Assembly: GCA_024234935.1 (NCBI GenBank)
Contig: JACKNI010000003.1
Location: 1-64,000 of the forward strand
DNA length: 64,000 nt
Source: Chromatiales bacterium
GTDB lineage: Bacteria; Pseudomonadota; Gammaproteobacteria; Steroidobacterales; GCA-2729495
Direction: 5' to 3'
The notes under the pieces were generated by a model. It saw only the letters and a list, made by a program, of their open reading frames with translations. It searched no databases and had not been told where the DNA came from. Positions 1 to 11,980 of this stretch are shown one piece after another (within the stretch, counting starts at the first letter, position 1; each line of letters starts with the position of its first letter). Made by a program: the position numbers and the translations under genes.

Positions 1-95
1 CGGTCAGCAGGACTGCAGGGCTGCAGGCCGCCCGAAGGGTGCGGCACAGGAACTGCGACCTTTACCCTGCTTACCGACCCCGTTAGGCTTGCCAC

Positions 96-593
96 ATGAA
101 GGTCGCCAGCTTCGAGGCCATTGCCCGGGCTCTGCAGGAAGCCTCCGTGCGTTACCTTGTGGCGGGCGGGCTAGCCGTCAACGCGCACGGTTATCTGCGG
201 TTCACCAAGGACGTAGACCTCGTCGTGCAACTCGATCCGGCCAACGTCCAGCTCGCGCTCGGAGCGCTCGCGACCCTCGGCTACCGGCCGGCCATACCGG
301 TGGCGGCCGAGCAGTTCGCCGATCCGGCACAACGCGAAGCCTGGGCGCGGGACAAAGGCATGCAGGTATTCCAGCTCTGGAGCGATCAGCATCGCGAGAC
401 GCCCATCGATATTTTTGTCAACGAACCATTCGCATTCGATCCGGAGTACGGTGCCGCGCTAGTCAAGCCCTTGCGGGCCGATCTGCCGGTGCGTTTCGTG
501 TCCATCGCGACGTTGATCCGGATGAAGCAGCTTGCCGACCGGCCGCAGGACCGGCTCGACGTCGAGCACCTGAAGCTGCGACTGACGCCATGA
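96..593 (+). CDS. Nucleotidyltransferase-fold protein (AbiEii/MNT-like)
   Basis: A 165-residue protein. Near residues 24-42 it has the GG-x(n)-T-K-D-V-D pattern of minimal nucleotidyltransferases, where the two acidic residues would bind metal. The rest resembles small proteins annotated as AbiEii-like or DUF6036 nucleotidyltransferases. Its stop overlaps the start of the next gene (ATGA), so the two are translated as a pair. Such pairs are often toxin-antitoxin or abortive-infection modules, but the substrate cannot be told from sequence. The ATG at 96 is the first start that keeps the fold. Confidence 0.7.
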   Translation: MKVASFEAIARALQEASVRYLVAGGLAVNAHGYLRFTKDVDLVVQLDPANVQLALGALATLGYRPAIPVAAEQFADPAQREAWARDKGMQVFQLWSDQHRETPIDIFVNEPFAFDPEYGAALVKPLRADLPVRFVSIATLIRMKQLADRPQDRLDVEHLKLRLTP

Positions 594-775
594 GCACAGC
601 GACCCCGCCGGACATCGACTGGTCTATCACCACCTTCGAGGGCGCGCGGCGCGAACAGATACGCCGCTGGGCAGAACTGCCGCTCATCGAGATACTCGAG
701 GCACTCGAGGAGATGGAAGCGCTCGCGCAGACGCTCGGTACCGACACCAGCGCAGGGAGAGCCCCATCGCCGTAG
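590..775 (+). CDS. Small partner protein of the nucleotidyltransferase
   Basis: A 61-residue protein beginning at an ATG that overlaps the upstream TGA. It has a WSITTFEGARREQIRRW-like N-terminus and an acidic helical middle (ALEEMEAL), as seen in the short proteins encoded beside lone nucleotidyltransferases. By analogy it could be the antitoxin or specificity partner. No DNA-binding motif is evident. Followed by about 230 bases without a recognisable gene before clpB's 3' end; that gap holds only a short direct repeat of AAGGTGCC near 778-800. Confidence 0.6.
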   Translation: MSTATPPDIDWSITTFEGARREQIRRWAELPLIEILEALEEMEALAQTLGTDTSAGRAPSP

Positions 776-1005
776 AAAGGTGCCAGAAAAGGTGCCGGAT
801 TTTATTTTCCCCTGACCCCGACTACCGCGACTTCCCCTGCGCAGCAAAAAAATCCCAGATCACATCAGTAGCATTCACTGATGTACCCGGCGCAGCCGCT
901 CACCCCGGCCCCGTGACGGCGCCATGAACCGGACAGCTGACTGATCAGAGAAAACCCGAATCCCCCAGCGGTGGCCCGCAATGAATTCCTTGAGCACCTG
1001 ATTGA

Positions 1006-3588
<2,583 letters not shown>

Positions 3589-3635
3589 GATTCAGCTCCG
3601 CTGCCTGGGATTCATGAATACCGGGTACTGCAGAA

Positions 3636-3663
3636 AGATGGGGACGCGATGCAGGAATTCAAC
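3636..3663 (-). promoter_or_regulatory. Sigma-32 (heat-shock) promoter of clpB
   Basis: On the minus strand GTTGAA (3658-3663) is followed after 14 bases by CCCCATCT (3636-3643). This matches the RpoH consensus CTTGAA-N13-17-CCCCATNT at nearly every position. The -35 overlaps the pgeF stop codon, so clpB would have its own heat-inducible transcript with a leader of about 40 bases to the ATG at 3588. Confidence 0.8.
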
Positions 3664-4423
3664 ATGGGCTCAGCCAGATCAGCGTTGCCTGTCTGCCGGT
3701 CCTGCCGCTACGCCGGTGCGAGTAGAAATGCTGCGGATCGCTCCAGGTACAGTAATTGCCGCCCCAGACGGCCGTGACCCCGGCGCGCGCCAGCCGGGCA
3801 CGGGCCGCCGCATAGAGATCAAGCCACCAGTGGCCTGGCCGGCCGTCACGAAAAGCGGCTTCGGCGCCCGGATCGGCGGCCAGAAATGCATTGCGGACCT
3901 CCTCACCGACTTCATAGGCCTGCGGGCCGATTGCCGGACCGAGCCAGGCCAGCAGATCCTCTGCCGCCGCACCGGAACTGCAGAGTGCCGCAACGCTGGC
4001 CTCGAGCACGCCGCCCGCCAGTCCGCGCCAGCCGGCATGCGCAGCTGCCACGCGCGTGCCGGCGCGATCACAGAACAGCACCGGCAGACAGTCGGCCGTC
4101 AGCACGGCGCATACCCGGCCTGACGAATCGGCATATGCGGCATCGGCCACAGGGCGCAAGCCAGCGGTCGCGGCATTCACCACCTCGATGCCATGCACCT
4201 GCTGCAGCCACAGGGGCTCGGCGGGCAGCTCAAGGGCTGCGCGCAGCTTTGCGCGGTTGCTCTGTACCGGCGCACGCCCGTCAGACACGTGGTCGCCGAG
4301 ATTGAGCGAGGCATATACGCCCCTGCTGCAGCCCCCGGTACGCGTGGTCGCAAACGCGCGCACGGCTGCCGGTGCCGGCCAGTCGGGCCGGATCAGATCG
4401 AGTTCTGCTGGTGCCCGGGCCAT
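3659..4423 (-). CDS. pgeF: Multi-copper polyphenol oxidase / purine nucleoside phosphorylase PgeF (YfiH, DUF152)
   Basis: 254 residues of the YfiH/laccase-domain family. The conserved metal and active-site segments are visible: LQQVHG, LTADCLPVLF and HAGWRGLAGG. Family members act on purine nucleosides or phenols, and E. coli PgeF edits peptidoglycan precursors carrying L-Ser. The 5' end overlaps the rluD 3' end by about 31 bases, the usual rluD-pgeF coupling, with clpB next, which matches rluD-yfiH-clpB order in E. coli. Confidence 0.92.
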   Translation of the reverse strand: MARAPAELDLIRPDWPAPAAVRAFATTRTGGCSRGVYASLNLGDHVSDGRAPVQSNRAKLRAALELPAEPLWLQQVHGIEVVNAATAGLRPVADAAYADSSGRVCAVLTADCLPVLFCDRAGTRVAAAHAGWRGLAGGVLEASVAALCSSGAAAEDLLAWLGPAIGPQAYEVGEEVRNAFLAADPGAEAAFRDGRPGHWWLDLYAAARARLARAGVTAVWGGNYCTWSDPQHFYSHRRSGRTGRQATLIWLSPC

Positions 4424-5397
4424 GGCAGATTCTCCAGCCGGTCGACGGCGGCATCGTCATCGGCGAGCGCCGCCAGAAGGATGCGGAAATCCGCCGGCAA
4501 GGGCGCCAGCAGATCGATCGTTTCACCGCTGACCGGATGCACGAAGGACAGACGCCGTGCGTGCAGCGCCTGGCGGCGAAATCCGCGCAGCGCGTCAGCG
4601 AGGCGCGGTGTGGCACCGGCCGGAATGATCAGCCGGCCGCTGTAGGCGGGATCGCCCACCAGCGGGTGACGCACGTGCGCCATGTGCACGCGGATCTGGT
4701 GCGTGCGGCCCGTCTCGAGCCGCACGGCGATATAGGTGTGGTGCGCAAAACGCGCCAGCACCCGGTAGTGCGTGAGCGCCACACGCCCGCCCTGCTCCAC
4801 CGCCATCTTCGTGCGCTGGGTACGGTGCCGGGCGATGGGCTCGTCGACCATTCCGCCGCCGGTCATCGTACCCACGCATACGGCGCGATACTCGCGGGTG
4901 ATCCGCCGCGCCTCCAGGTCGCGCACCAGGTGCGTGTGCGCGCGAATGGTCCTCGCGATCAGCAACAGGCCGCTCGTGTCCTTGTCGAGGCGATGCAGGA
5001 TCCCGCTGCGCGGCAGTTCAGCGAGTTCCGGCAGGTAAGCCAGCAGACCGTTCTGCAGCGTACCGGCCGGATTGCCGGCCCCGGGATGCACCACCAGCCC
5101 CGCGGGCTTGTCGACCACCAGCACATCACCGTCTTCGTACACGACGTTGAGCGGCATCGCTTCTGCCCGCGCGTCGTCCGCCGGTTCGGGGCCGGGGATC
5201 CCGATCACTGCCCACTGGCCGGCCAGCACCCGCGTGCGCGGTTCGGGCACGGTGTCATCGAGCAGCACCTGGCCATCGAGAATCCATTGCTTGATGCGGC
5301 TGCGCGAATAATCGGGCATGAGTTCCGCCAGCACCTGGTCGAGCCGGTGCCCGTCCCGTCCCGGCGGAATCTGTACCCGATGCTGCGGAAGGTCCAT
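4393..5397 (-). CDS. rluD: 23S rRNA pseudouridine synthase RluD
   Basis: 334 residues. An N-terminal S4-like RNA-binding domain (about 15-80) is followed by the RluA-type catalytic domain with HRLDKDTSGLLLIAR, whose Asp is the nucleophile. It makes pseudouridines at 1911/1915/1917 of helix 69 in 23S rRNA. Length and the adjacent pgeF favour RluD over RluC or RluA. It is divergent from bamD, also as in E. coli. Confidence 0.93.
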   Translation of the reverse strand: MDLPQHRVQIPPGRDGHRLDQVLAELMPDYSRSRIKQWILDGQVLLDDTVPEPRTRVLAGQWAVIGIPGPEPADDARAEAMPLNVVYEDGDVLVVDKPAGLVVHPGAGNPAGTLQNGLLAYLPELAELPRSGILHRLDKDTSGLLLIARTIRAHTHLVRDLEARRITREYRAVCVGTMTGGGMVDEPIARHRTQRTKMAVEQGGRVALTHYRVLARFAHHTYIAVRLETGRTHQIRVHMAHVRHPLVGDPAYSGRLIIPAGATPRLADALRGFRRQALHARRLSFVHPVSGETIDLLAPLPADFRILLAALADDDAAVDRLENLPWPGHQQNSI

Positions 5398-5415
5398 GGC
5401 GCGCTAGGCTATACT
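5384..5415 (+). promoter_or_regulatory. Possible bamD promoter
   Basis: TATACT at 5410-5415 is a good -10 hexamer 43 bases before the bamD ATG and just outside the rluD start. The candidate -35 (near 5384-5392) is weak. This is the only recognisable promoter element in the short divergent interval. Confidence 0.35.
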
Positions 5416-5457
5416 CTCGGCCCGCCCGGCGACAGCACGGAAACCGAATTCCATCCC

Positions 5458-6276
5458 ATGCACCTGTACAACTCCCGCAGGCCATCCCTTCAGCGCATCA
5501 CCGTGACGCTTGTGCTGGCCACAGTGCTCGCCAGCAGCCTGAGCGGCTGCTTCTTGCGCAAGGACAAAGAAGACAAGTCCGGGGTGGAACAGCTCTACGA
5601 GCGCGCCCACAAGTCCATGGACTCGGGCAATTTCAAGAACGCGATCCAGTATTACGAGGCACTGGAAGCGCGCTTTCCGTTCGCCAACCAGAGCAAGCAG
5701 GCCCAGCTCGACCTGATTTACTGCTATTACAACGACCGGCAGATCGAGGCGACGGTCGATGCGGCCACCACGTTCGAGCGCGAAAATCCGACCCATCCGC
5801 GCGTCGACTACGCGCTGTACATGCGCGGCCTGGCTTATTTCTCGGGCGAAAGCAGCTGGTATCACCGCTGGTTCAATGCGGATCTCTCGGAACGGCCGCC
5901 GAAGAACCTCGAGGAATCCTTCTCGGCCTTTGCCCAGCTCATCCAGCGTTTTCCGAACAGCGCCTACTCGGCGGATGCCCGCCAGCGCATGGTCTTTCTG
6001 CGCAACCGGCTGGCCGACTACGAACTGCATGTCGCCCGGTACTACATGAGTCGCGGTGGCTGGCTGGCAGCCGCCAGCCGTGCCCGCTACATCGTCGAAC
6101 ACTACGATGGGGCACCGGCCGTGGCCGAGTCGCTGAAGATCATGCTGGATGCCTACCGGCAACTCGGCATGCGCGACCAGGCCGACGACGTGCGACGGGT
6201 GATCGCCAGCAATTACCCGGACACGCTCAAGCAGGTCGTCAAGGAAGAAAAGAAGCCCTGGTACAAGTTCTGGTAG
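5458..6276 (+). CDS. bamD: Outer-membrane assembly lipoprotein BamD
   Basis: 272 residues. Signal peptide with lipobox LSGC, the lipidated Cys being residue 31, then TPR-type helices (AHKSMDSGNFKNAIQYYEAL and following repeats) typical of BamD/ComL. It binds BamA, BamC and BamE at the inner face of the outer membrane and helps insert beta-barrel proteins. The ATG at 5458 was chosen because it directly precedes the signal peptide; the frame remains open further upstream. The TAG stop lies within a REP palindrome. Confidence 0.95.
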   Translation: MHLYNSRRPSLQRITVTLVLATVLASSLSGCFLRKDKEDKSGVEQLYERAHKSMDSGNFKNAIQYYEALEARFPFANQSKQAQLDLIYCYYNDRQIEATVDAATTFERENPTHPRVDYALYMRGLAYFSGESSWYHRWFNADLSERPPKNLEESFSAFAQLIQRFPNSAYSADARQRMVFLRNRLADYELHVARYYMSRGGWLAAASRARYIVEHYDGAPAVAESLKIMLDAYRQLGMRDQADDVRRVIASNYPDTLKQVVKEEKKPWYKFW

Positions 6277-6337
6277 GAGCGGCTTCAGCCGCGATCATGG
6301 CTTGAAGATTTGGAATCGCGGCTGAAGCCGCTCCTAC
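6273..6337. repeat. Paired REP palindrome (BIME-like), tail-to-tail
   Basis: A unit beginning GTAGGAGCGGCTTCAGCC (6273 on) and its inverted copy ending GGCTGAAGCCGCTCCTAC (to 6337) sit between the convergent genes bamD and nadE. Each unit is itself imperfectly palindromic. The TAG stops of both bamD (6274-6276) and nadE (6334-6336) are the TAG inside GTAGGAG. Related units occur at 8876-8934, 13324-13386 and 19785-19807. Confidence 0.9.
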
Positions 6338-7974
6338 GCCTTGTGGCGGTAGCCCGAAGTGATCGGATAGCGCCAGTCGCGGCCGAAGGCCCGCCCGGAA
6401 ATCCGTACGCCCGGCGGCGCCTGCCGGCGCTTGTACTCGGCACGACGCACCATCTCCAGAACCCGCACGACCACTTCCCGGTCGAAGCCGTGCGCGGCGA
6501 TCTCGTCCACCGAACGGTTGTCGATGATCAGCGCATCGAGTATCGCATCGAGCACCGGATAGGGCGGCAGTGAATCGCTGTCCTGCTGGTCCGGACGCAA
6601 CTCGGCGCTCGGCGGACGGCTGATCACGCGCTCGGGAATCACCGCGCCGATGCTGTTGCGATAGCGGGCCAGTTCGTAGACGAGGGTCTTGGTGCAGTCC
6701 TTGATCGGTGCGAAGCCGCCGGCCATGTCGCCGTAGAGCGTCGCGTAGCCGACTGCCATCTCGCTCTTGTTGCCGGTCGCCAGCACCATCCGGCCACTCT
6801 TGTTGGAGATCGCCATCAGCAGGATGCCGCGGCAGCGCGACTGGATGTTTTCCTCGGTCGCATCCTCCGGCAGCCCGGCAAACAGCGATGCCAGCGAGTT
6901 GCGCGTGGCCTCGACCATCGGCTCGATCGGCAGCACCTGGTAGTCGACGCCCATCAGCTGCGCCTGCAAGGCAGCGTCCTCGATGCTCATCGCCGCCGTA
7001 TAGCGGTAGGGCATCATCACCGCCTGCACCGCCATCGCACCCAGCGCATCGACGGCCAGCGCCAGGGTCAGCGCGGAATCGATGCCGCCGGACAGGCCGA
7101 GCACCACGCCGGGGAACCCGTTCTTGTGCACGTAATCGCGTATGCCCGTAAGCAGCGCCGCATAGACGCTGGGCACGTCGTCGAGCAGCGGCACGACGGT
7201 GCCCGGCACCGGTGCGAGGCGCCCGTCAGGCTCGCGGCGAAAGCGCAGCAAATGCAGTCCGGCCGCAAAGGCCGGTGCGCGAAACACGATCCGGCCATCG
7301 GCATCGGCGACACAGGAACCGCCGTCGAAGACCAGTTCGTCCTGGCCACCGACCAGATTCAGATAGGCCAGCGGCCGGCCGGTTTCGACCGCACGCGCCG
7401 CGATCACCGCTTCGCGCCGCGCCTGCTTGCCGGTTTCGAAGGGTGAGCCGTTGATGACCAGCAGCAGTTCCGCACCGGCCGCGACCGCGCGCGCCGGGAG
7501 ACCGGGCTGCCAGATGTCTTCACAGATGCCGAGACCGAGTCTGTAGCCGCGAAACTCGACAACCGCCGGATCGCCGCCAGGGGTGAAATAGCGCTGCTCG
7601 TCGAACACGCTGTAGTTCGGCAGGCAGCACTTTCGATAATTGGCAAGCTGCCTGCCGCCCGCAAACAGCGCCACGGAATTATAAATACGCTGGTCCGCGA
7701 ACTCGGGATAGCCGACCAGCACCCCGGGGTCGGCGCTCTCCGCACGGATTCGCTCGAGGCCCTCGGCGACCTGCCGCCTCAGTCCGGCATGGAAGAGCAG
7801 ATCTTCCGGCGGGTAGCCGCACATGGCGAGTTCGGGAAAGACCACCAGATCGGCATTCCCGGCCTGCCGGACCTGGCGCAACACGGCGATGATCTTGTCG
7901 GTGTTGCCACTGACATCGCCAACCGGGAAATCCTGCTGGGCCAGCGCGATACGGAGTTCCGGTGAGCCTGGCAT
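6334..7974 (-). CDS. nadE: Glutamine-dependent NAD+ synthetase
   Basis: 546 residues with two domains. The N-terminal nitrilase-type glutaminase (about 1-260) has the Glu-Lys-Cys triad in FPELAMCGY, YRKCCLPNY and LGICEDIW. The C-terminal ATP pyrophosphatase domain has the PP-loop LSGGIDS near residue 294. It amidates deamido-NAD+ to NAD+ using ammonia channelled from glutamine, the last step of NAD synthesis. The last codons run into a REP element that supplies the stop. Eight bases separate its start from the sucD stop. Confidence 0.96.
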   Translation of the reverse strand: MPGSPELRIALAQQDFPVGDVSGNTDKIIAVLRQVRQAGNADLVVFPELAMCGYPPEDLLFHAGLRRQVAEGLERIRAESADPGVLVGYPEFADQRIYNSVALFAGGRQLANYRKCCLPNYSVFDEQRYFTPGGDPAVVEFRGYRLGLGICEDIWQPGLPARAVAAGAELLLVINGSPFETGKQARREAVIAARAVETGRPLAYLNLVGGQDELVFDGGSCVADADGRIVFRAPAFAAGLHLLRFRREPDGRLAPVPGTVVPLLDDVPSVYAALLTGIRDYVHKNGFPGVVLGLSGGIDSALTLALAVDALGAMAVQAVMMPYRYTAAMSIEDAALQAQLMGVDYQVLPIEPMVEATRNSLASLFAGLPEDATEENIQSRCRGILLMAISNKSGRMVLATGNKSEMAVGYATLYGDMAGGFAPIKDCTKTLVYELARYRNSIGAVIPERVISRPPSAELRPDQQDSDSLPPYPVLDAILDALIIDNRSVDEIAAHGFDREVVVRVLEMVRRAEYKRRQAPPGVRISGRAFGRDWRYPITSGYRHKA

Positions 7975-7981
7975 CGGCGCA

Positions 7982-8851
7982 TCAGCGCATCAGTTCAAGC
8001 ATCGCGCTGCCGAGTTCGGCAGGTGAGCGGACGGTGCGTACCTTCGCTGCTTCAAGCGCAGCGAACTTGGCGTCTGCCGTACCTTCGCCGCCGGAGATGA
8101 TCGCGCCGGCATGGCCCATGCGCTTGCCCGGCGGTGCCGTCACGCCGGCGATGTAGGCGACGACCGGCTTGGTGACATGCTTCTGGATATAGCGTGCGGC
8201 GGCCTCTTCGTCCGTGCCGCCGATCTCGCCGACCATGATCACGCCTTCCGTGGCCGGGTCCTGCTGGAAGAGTTCCAGACAGTCGATGAAGTTCATGCCG
8301 CGGATCGGATCGCCGCCGATGCCCACGCAGGTGGTCTGGCCGAGGCCGTTGCGCGTGGTCTGGTAGACCGCTTCGTAGGTCAGTGTGCCGGAGCGCGAGA
8401 CGATGCCGATCCTGCCGGGCTTGTGGATGAAGCCCGGCATGATGCCGATCTTGCATTCGCCCGGCGTGATGATGCCCGGGCAGTTGGGACCGATCAGCCG
8501 GCAATCGTGGTCCTTGAGACCGGCCTTCACGCGCACCATGTCGAGCACCGGAATGCCCTCGGTGATGCACACGATCAGCTTGATGCCGGCATCGGCCGCC
8601 GCGAGTATCGAGTCTGCCGCTGCCGGCGCCGGCACGAAGATCATGCTGACATCGGCGCCGGTGGCGCGCACCGCTTCCGGCATGGTGTTGAACACCGGCA
8701 GTCCGAGGTGTTCCTCACCGCCACGGCCCGGCGTCACGCCGGCCACGATCTTCGAGCCATACTCGATGCACTGCTGGGCGTGAAACGAGCCCTGCCTGCC
8801 GGTCAGACCCTGGCAGATGATGCGGGAGTTCCTGTCGACGAGAATGCTCAT
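7982..8851 (-). CDS. sucD: Succinyl-CoA synthetase alpha subunit
   Basis: 289 residues, normal length. N-terminal CoA-binding Rossmann domain ([18 protein letters not shown]) and ligase domain with the GHAGAI loop near residue 246, whose His is phosphorylated in the reaction succinyl-CoA + ADP/GDP + Pi to succinate + CoA + ATP/GTP. It pairs with sucC upstream. A REP pair lies between the two genes, which could adjust relative expression of the subunits. Confidence 0.97.
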   Translation of the reverse strand: MSILVDRNSRIICQGLTGRQGSFHAQQCIEYGSKIVAGVTPGRGGEEHLGLPVFNTMPEAVRATGADVSMIFVPAPAAADSILAAADAGIKLIVCITEGIPVLDMVRVKAGLKDHDCRLIGPNCPGIITPGECKIGIMPGFIHKPGRIGIVSRSGTLTYEAVYQTTRNGLGQTTCVGIGGDPIRGMNFIDCLELFQQDPATEGVIMVGEIGGTDEEAAARYIQKHVTKPVVAYIAGVTAPPGKRMGHAGAIISGGEGTADAKFAALEAAKVRTVRSPAELGSAMLELMR

Positions 8852-8875
8852 GCTGATTGCTCTGCTTGTACAAGC

Positions 8876-8934
8876 GTAGGAGCGCCTTCAGGCGCGATAT
8901 TAGGCTGAAGAATCGCGGCTGAAGCCGCTCCCAC
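8876..8934. repeat. Paired REP palindrome between sucC and sucD
   Basis: GTAGGAGCGCCTTCAGGC from 8876, and an inverted unit GGCTGAAGCCGCTCCCAC ending at 8934, in the same tail-to-tail arrangement as the bamD-nadE copy. The arms differ (GCGCC versus GCGGC cores) but each keeps internal base pairing, as expected for REP hairpins under structural selection. It falls inside the sucCD transcript. Confidence 0.85.
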
Positions 8935-8957
8935 AGAAGGCGCGGTATCCGGGAACC

Positions 8958-10118
8958 TCATGACAGCGCTGCCACAGCCTTGCGGGCCGCATCGCTGAGG
9001 TCGTCGGCCGGAATGATGGCGAGGCCGCTGTCCTTGAGCATCGCCCGGCCCTGTTCGACATTGGTGCCTTCCAGGCGCACCACCACCGGCACCGCAACCT
9101 TCACGTCGCGCACCGCGCGCACCACGCCCTCGGCGATCAGGTCGCAGCGCACGATGCCGCCGAAGATGTTGACGAGAATGGCCTTCACGTCCGGGTTGGA
9201 CAGGATCAGCTTGAAGGCTGCCGCCACCCGCTCGGGCGTTGCGCCACCGCCGACATCGAGAAAGTTCGCCGGCTCACCGCCGTGCAGCTTGATGAGGTCC
9301 ATGGTCGCCATGGCCAGGCCGGCACCGTTGACCATGCAGGCGATATTGCCGTCGAGCGAAACGTAGTTGAGATCGTGCTCGGCAGCGCGCCGCTCCATCT
9401 CGTCTTCCTGGCTCGGATCGCGCATGGTCTGCAGCTCGCGCTGACGGAACAGGGCGTTGTCTTCGATGTTGATCTTGGCATCGAGCGACAGCAATTCGCC
9501 GCCCCTGGTGACGATCAGTGGATTGATCTCGACGAGGCTGGCATCGCACTCGTTGCACAGGCGGTAAAGCTTCGTGGCCAGATCGACAAACTGCTTGACC
9601 TGCTCGTGATTGAGGCCGAGCCCGTAAGCCAGCTGGCGTGCCTGATAGGGCTGCAGGCCGGCGCCCGGATTGATCGCCACGCTGAGGATCTGTTCCGGCG
9701 TCTTCGCCGCGACTTCCTCGATGTCCATGCCACCGGCCGCCGAAGCGATGAAGGCAACGCGTTCGCGGGAACGGTCGACGAGCAGGCTCAGATAGAGTTC
9801 ACGGTCGATCTCGCTGCCCGCCTCCACATAGACCTGGTTGACCGGCATGCCCTGCGGGCCACTCTGCTTCGTGACGAGCCGGGTGCCGAGCATGGCCCGG
9901 GCCAGCTGGCCGACCTCCTCGGCACTGCGTGCGAGCTTGACGCCGCCGGCCTTGCCGCGCCCGCCGGCGTGGACCTGGGCCTTGACCACCCAGACCTTGC
10001 CGCCGATACGCCCGGCAGCAGCCGCAGCCTGGGTCGGGGTACTGGCCACCTCGCCGGAGGGGACCGGGATGCCGAAACGGTGGAACAGTTCTTTGGCCTG
10101 GTATTCGTGCAGATTCAT
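8958..10118 (-). CDS. sucC: Succinyl-CoA synthetase beta subunit
   Basis: 386 residues, equal to the usual 385-390. N-terminal ATP-grasp domain ([20 protein letters not shown], then [17 protein letters not shown]) and C-terminal CoA-ligase domain ([17 protein letters not shown]). It binds nucleotide and succinate. First gene of a sucC-sucD operon, transcribed away from pilS. The placement beside pilSR and not beside sucAB-lpd follows the Xanthomonas type of order. Confidence 0.97.
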   Translation of the reverse strand: MNLHEYQAKELFHRFGIPVPSGEVASTPTQAAAAAGRIGGKVWVVKAQVHAGGRGKAGGVKLARSAEEVGQLARAMLGTRLVTKQSGPQGMPVNQVYVEAGSEIDRELYLSLLVDRSRERVAFIASAAGGMDIEEVAAKTPEQILSVAINPGAGLQPYQARQLAYGLGLNHEQVKQFVDLATKLYRLCNECDASLVEINPLIVTRGGELLSLDAKINIEDNALFRQRELQTMRDPSQEDEMERRAAEHDLNYVSLDGNIACMVNGAGLAMATMDLIKLHGGEPANFLDVGGGATPERVAAAFKLILSNPDVKAILVNIFGGIVRCDLIAEGVVRAVRDVKVAVPVVVRLEGTNVEQGRAMLKDSGLAIIPADDLSDAARKAVAALS

Positions 10119-10146
10119 GGCGCGCGCCTGAGCGGGGAAGGCGCGT

Positions 10147-10174
10147 ATTGTGGGCGAATCAGTCGCACTGTCAA
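10147..10174 (-). promoter_or_regulatory. Sigma-70 promoter of sucCD
   Basis: On the minus strand TTGACA (10169-10174) is followed after 16 bases by CACAAT (10147-10152). The predicted start site is about 20 bases before the sucC ATG at 10118. Confidence 0.6.
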
Positions 10175-10311
10175 ACCGCAGCGTGGCGCGCCGGGCAGAG
10201 ACCTCGACACGGGCCAGGCAGCGGGGGAAGTGGGAAAGGCGTCACGCTTTCAGGCAGGCGGGCAGACATAATGTGTCTGCTAAGGTCTCCTGGAACACGC
10301 AAGCCGGATCG

Positions 10312-11964
10312 ATGGCGACAGCTGAACACACACTGACGGCGCAAACCGGTGCCACACCGGAACCGGCCGCGCGGAGCATCGGCAACGAAACCTCGCGCCG
10401 CATGCTGCGCTTCGTGGCGATATTCCGCGCCGTGGTCGCCGTCGTCCTGCTGGCGATCGCGCTCGGCTTCCGCAATCCGCAGCTGCTCGGCATCCGCGAC
10501 GCGGGGCTGTTTCTGGCCAGCGCGGCGAGTTACTGCCTGTTTGCCCTGCTGCTGCTCGTCTGGCAGTGGCGCCGGCCGGTCATCGTGCCCCGTCTGGTAC
10601 TGGTGGAACTGCTCATCGACGTGCTGGCCATCATCCTGCTGATGTACGCCAGCAGCGGGGTACGCAGCGGTCTCGGCGGCCTGCTGGTGGTGTTTGTCGG
10701 CGCAGCGAGCCTGTCGCTCCAGGGCCGGCAGGCCTTCTTTGGCTCCGCCATCGCCGCCCTTGCCATCCTCGCCGAACAGTCGCTGCGCGTCCTCGAGCAC
10801 GGCGCGCCCAGCGGTGATTTCGTCGCCGCCGGCGTGCTCGGTGCCATCATCTTCATGATCGCCTCGGCTGCCTATCCGCTTGCCCGCCGCCTGGAGGAAA
10901 GCGAGGCGCTGGCCCGGCAGCGCGGTATCGATCTCGCCAATCTCGCCCAGCTGAATGACTACATCATCCAGAACCTGCGCGAGAGCATCGTCGTGGTGGA
11001 TGCAGCCAACCGCGTGCGGCTCATCAACCAGTCCGCCGCCGAACACACCGGTATCCGCACACGCGAACCGGGCCAGGATCTCGCACAGCTGGCACCGCAT
11101 CTGGACCGCATGCTCCGCGACTGGCGCCGCCAGGGGAATCCGCTGCTGCAACCGCCATCCTTCCTTTCCGCCGACGGCAGCACGCGCATCAACGCCTACC
11201 TCGCCCCGCTCGGCGGTGGCGACGACGGTCCGGTGCTCATGTTTCTCGAAGACGCGGGGCTGCTCAGCCAGAAGGTCCAGCAAACCAAGCTGGCGGCGCT
11301 CGGCCGGCTGTCGGCGAGCATCGCGCACGAGATCCGCAATCCGGTCGGCGCGCTGAGTCATGCCAGCCAGCTGCTCGAAGAATCGCCCCGGCTCGGCGCC
11401 GACGACCGGCGGCTGATCGACATCATTCGCACCAATTCCGGACGGGTCAACGAGATCATAGAGAACGTCCTGCAGCTTTCGCGGCGCGAGACCAGCCGTC
11501 CCGAACTGACCTACCTGGCCGGCTGGAGCCGCGATTTCGCGGCCGAGTTCAGCTCGACGCTGGAACTCCACGAAGGCCAGATAAGCATCACCAGCACCGA
11601 AGATGTGGAGGTGCGCGTAGACCCAAGCCACCTGCGGCAGATCGTCTGGAACCTGTGCGAAAACGCCATCAAGTACGGCAGCAGCAATGGCGGCATCGCC
11701 GTGGAAATTTCCTTCGGACGCCTGTCCGGCAACCGGCGGCCCTATCTTGAAGTCAGCGATTGCGGTGCGGGCATCCCGGAAGAGATGCGTGAACAGATTT
11801 TCGAACCCTTCGCCACGGGGCGCAGCGGCGGCACCGGGCTCGGCCTGTTCATCTCGCGCGAACTCTGCGAATGCAATCGCGCGGCACTGGTATATGAAGC
11901 CCGCCGCGGCGGCGGCAGCGTGTTCCGGATCGTGTTTGCCGATCCGGCGCGCTGGGAAAACTGA
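10312..11964 (+). CDS. pilS: Pilus two-component sensor histidine kinase PilS
   Basis: About 550 residues. N-terminal block of five or six membrane helices (about 35-190), a PAS-like segment (about 215-320), a HisKA motif with the phospho-accepting His in ASIAHEIRNPVGA, then ATPase boxes LCENAIKYG, DCGAGIP and GGTGLGLFIS. Followed 16 bases later by pilR and then by pilA, which identifies it as PilS, the membrane kinase that controls major-pilin transcription. The ATG at 10312 is preferred; the frame is open to 10150 but the extra residues do not look like protein. Confidence 0.93.
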   Translation: MATAEHTLTAQTGATPEPAARSIGNETSRRMLRFVAIFRAVVAVVLLAIALGFRNPQLLGIRDAGLFLASAASYCLFALLLLVWQWRRPVIVPRLVLVELLIDVLAIILLMYASSGVRSGLGGLLVVFVGAASLSLQGRQAFFGSAIAALAILAEQSLRVLEHGAPSGDFVAAGVLGAIIFMIASAAYPLARRLEESEALARQRGIDLANLAQLNDYIIQNLRESIVVVDAANRVRLINQSAAEHTGIRTREPGQDLAQLAPHLDRMLRDWRRQGNPLLQPPSFLSADGSTRINAYLAPLGGGDDGPVLMFLEDAGLLSQKVQQTKLAALGRLSASIAHEIRNPVGALSHASQLLEESPRLGADDRRLIDIIRTNSGRVNEIIENVLQLSRRETSRPELTYLAGWSRDFAAEFSSTLELHEGQISITSTEDVEVRVDPSHLRQIVWNLCENAIKYGSSNGGIAVEISFGRLSGNRRPYLEVSDCGAGIPEEMREQIFEPFATGRSGGTGLGLFISRELCECNRAALVYEARRGGGSVFRIVFADPARWEN

Positions 11965-11980
11965 GGCAGCGGAGACCAGC

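Noticed and set aside
778..801. Short direct repeat AAGGTGCC ... AAGGTGCC after the nucleotidyltransferase pair
   Set aside because: Two copies only, no matching ends or gene; too little to call an element.
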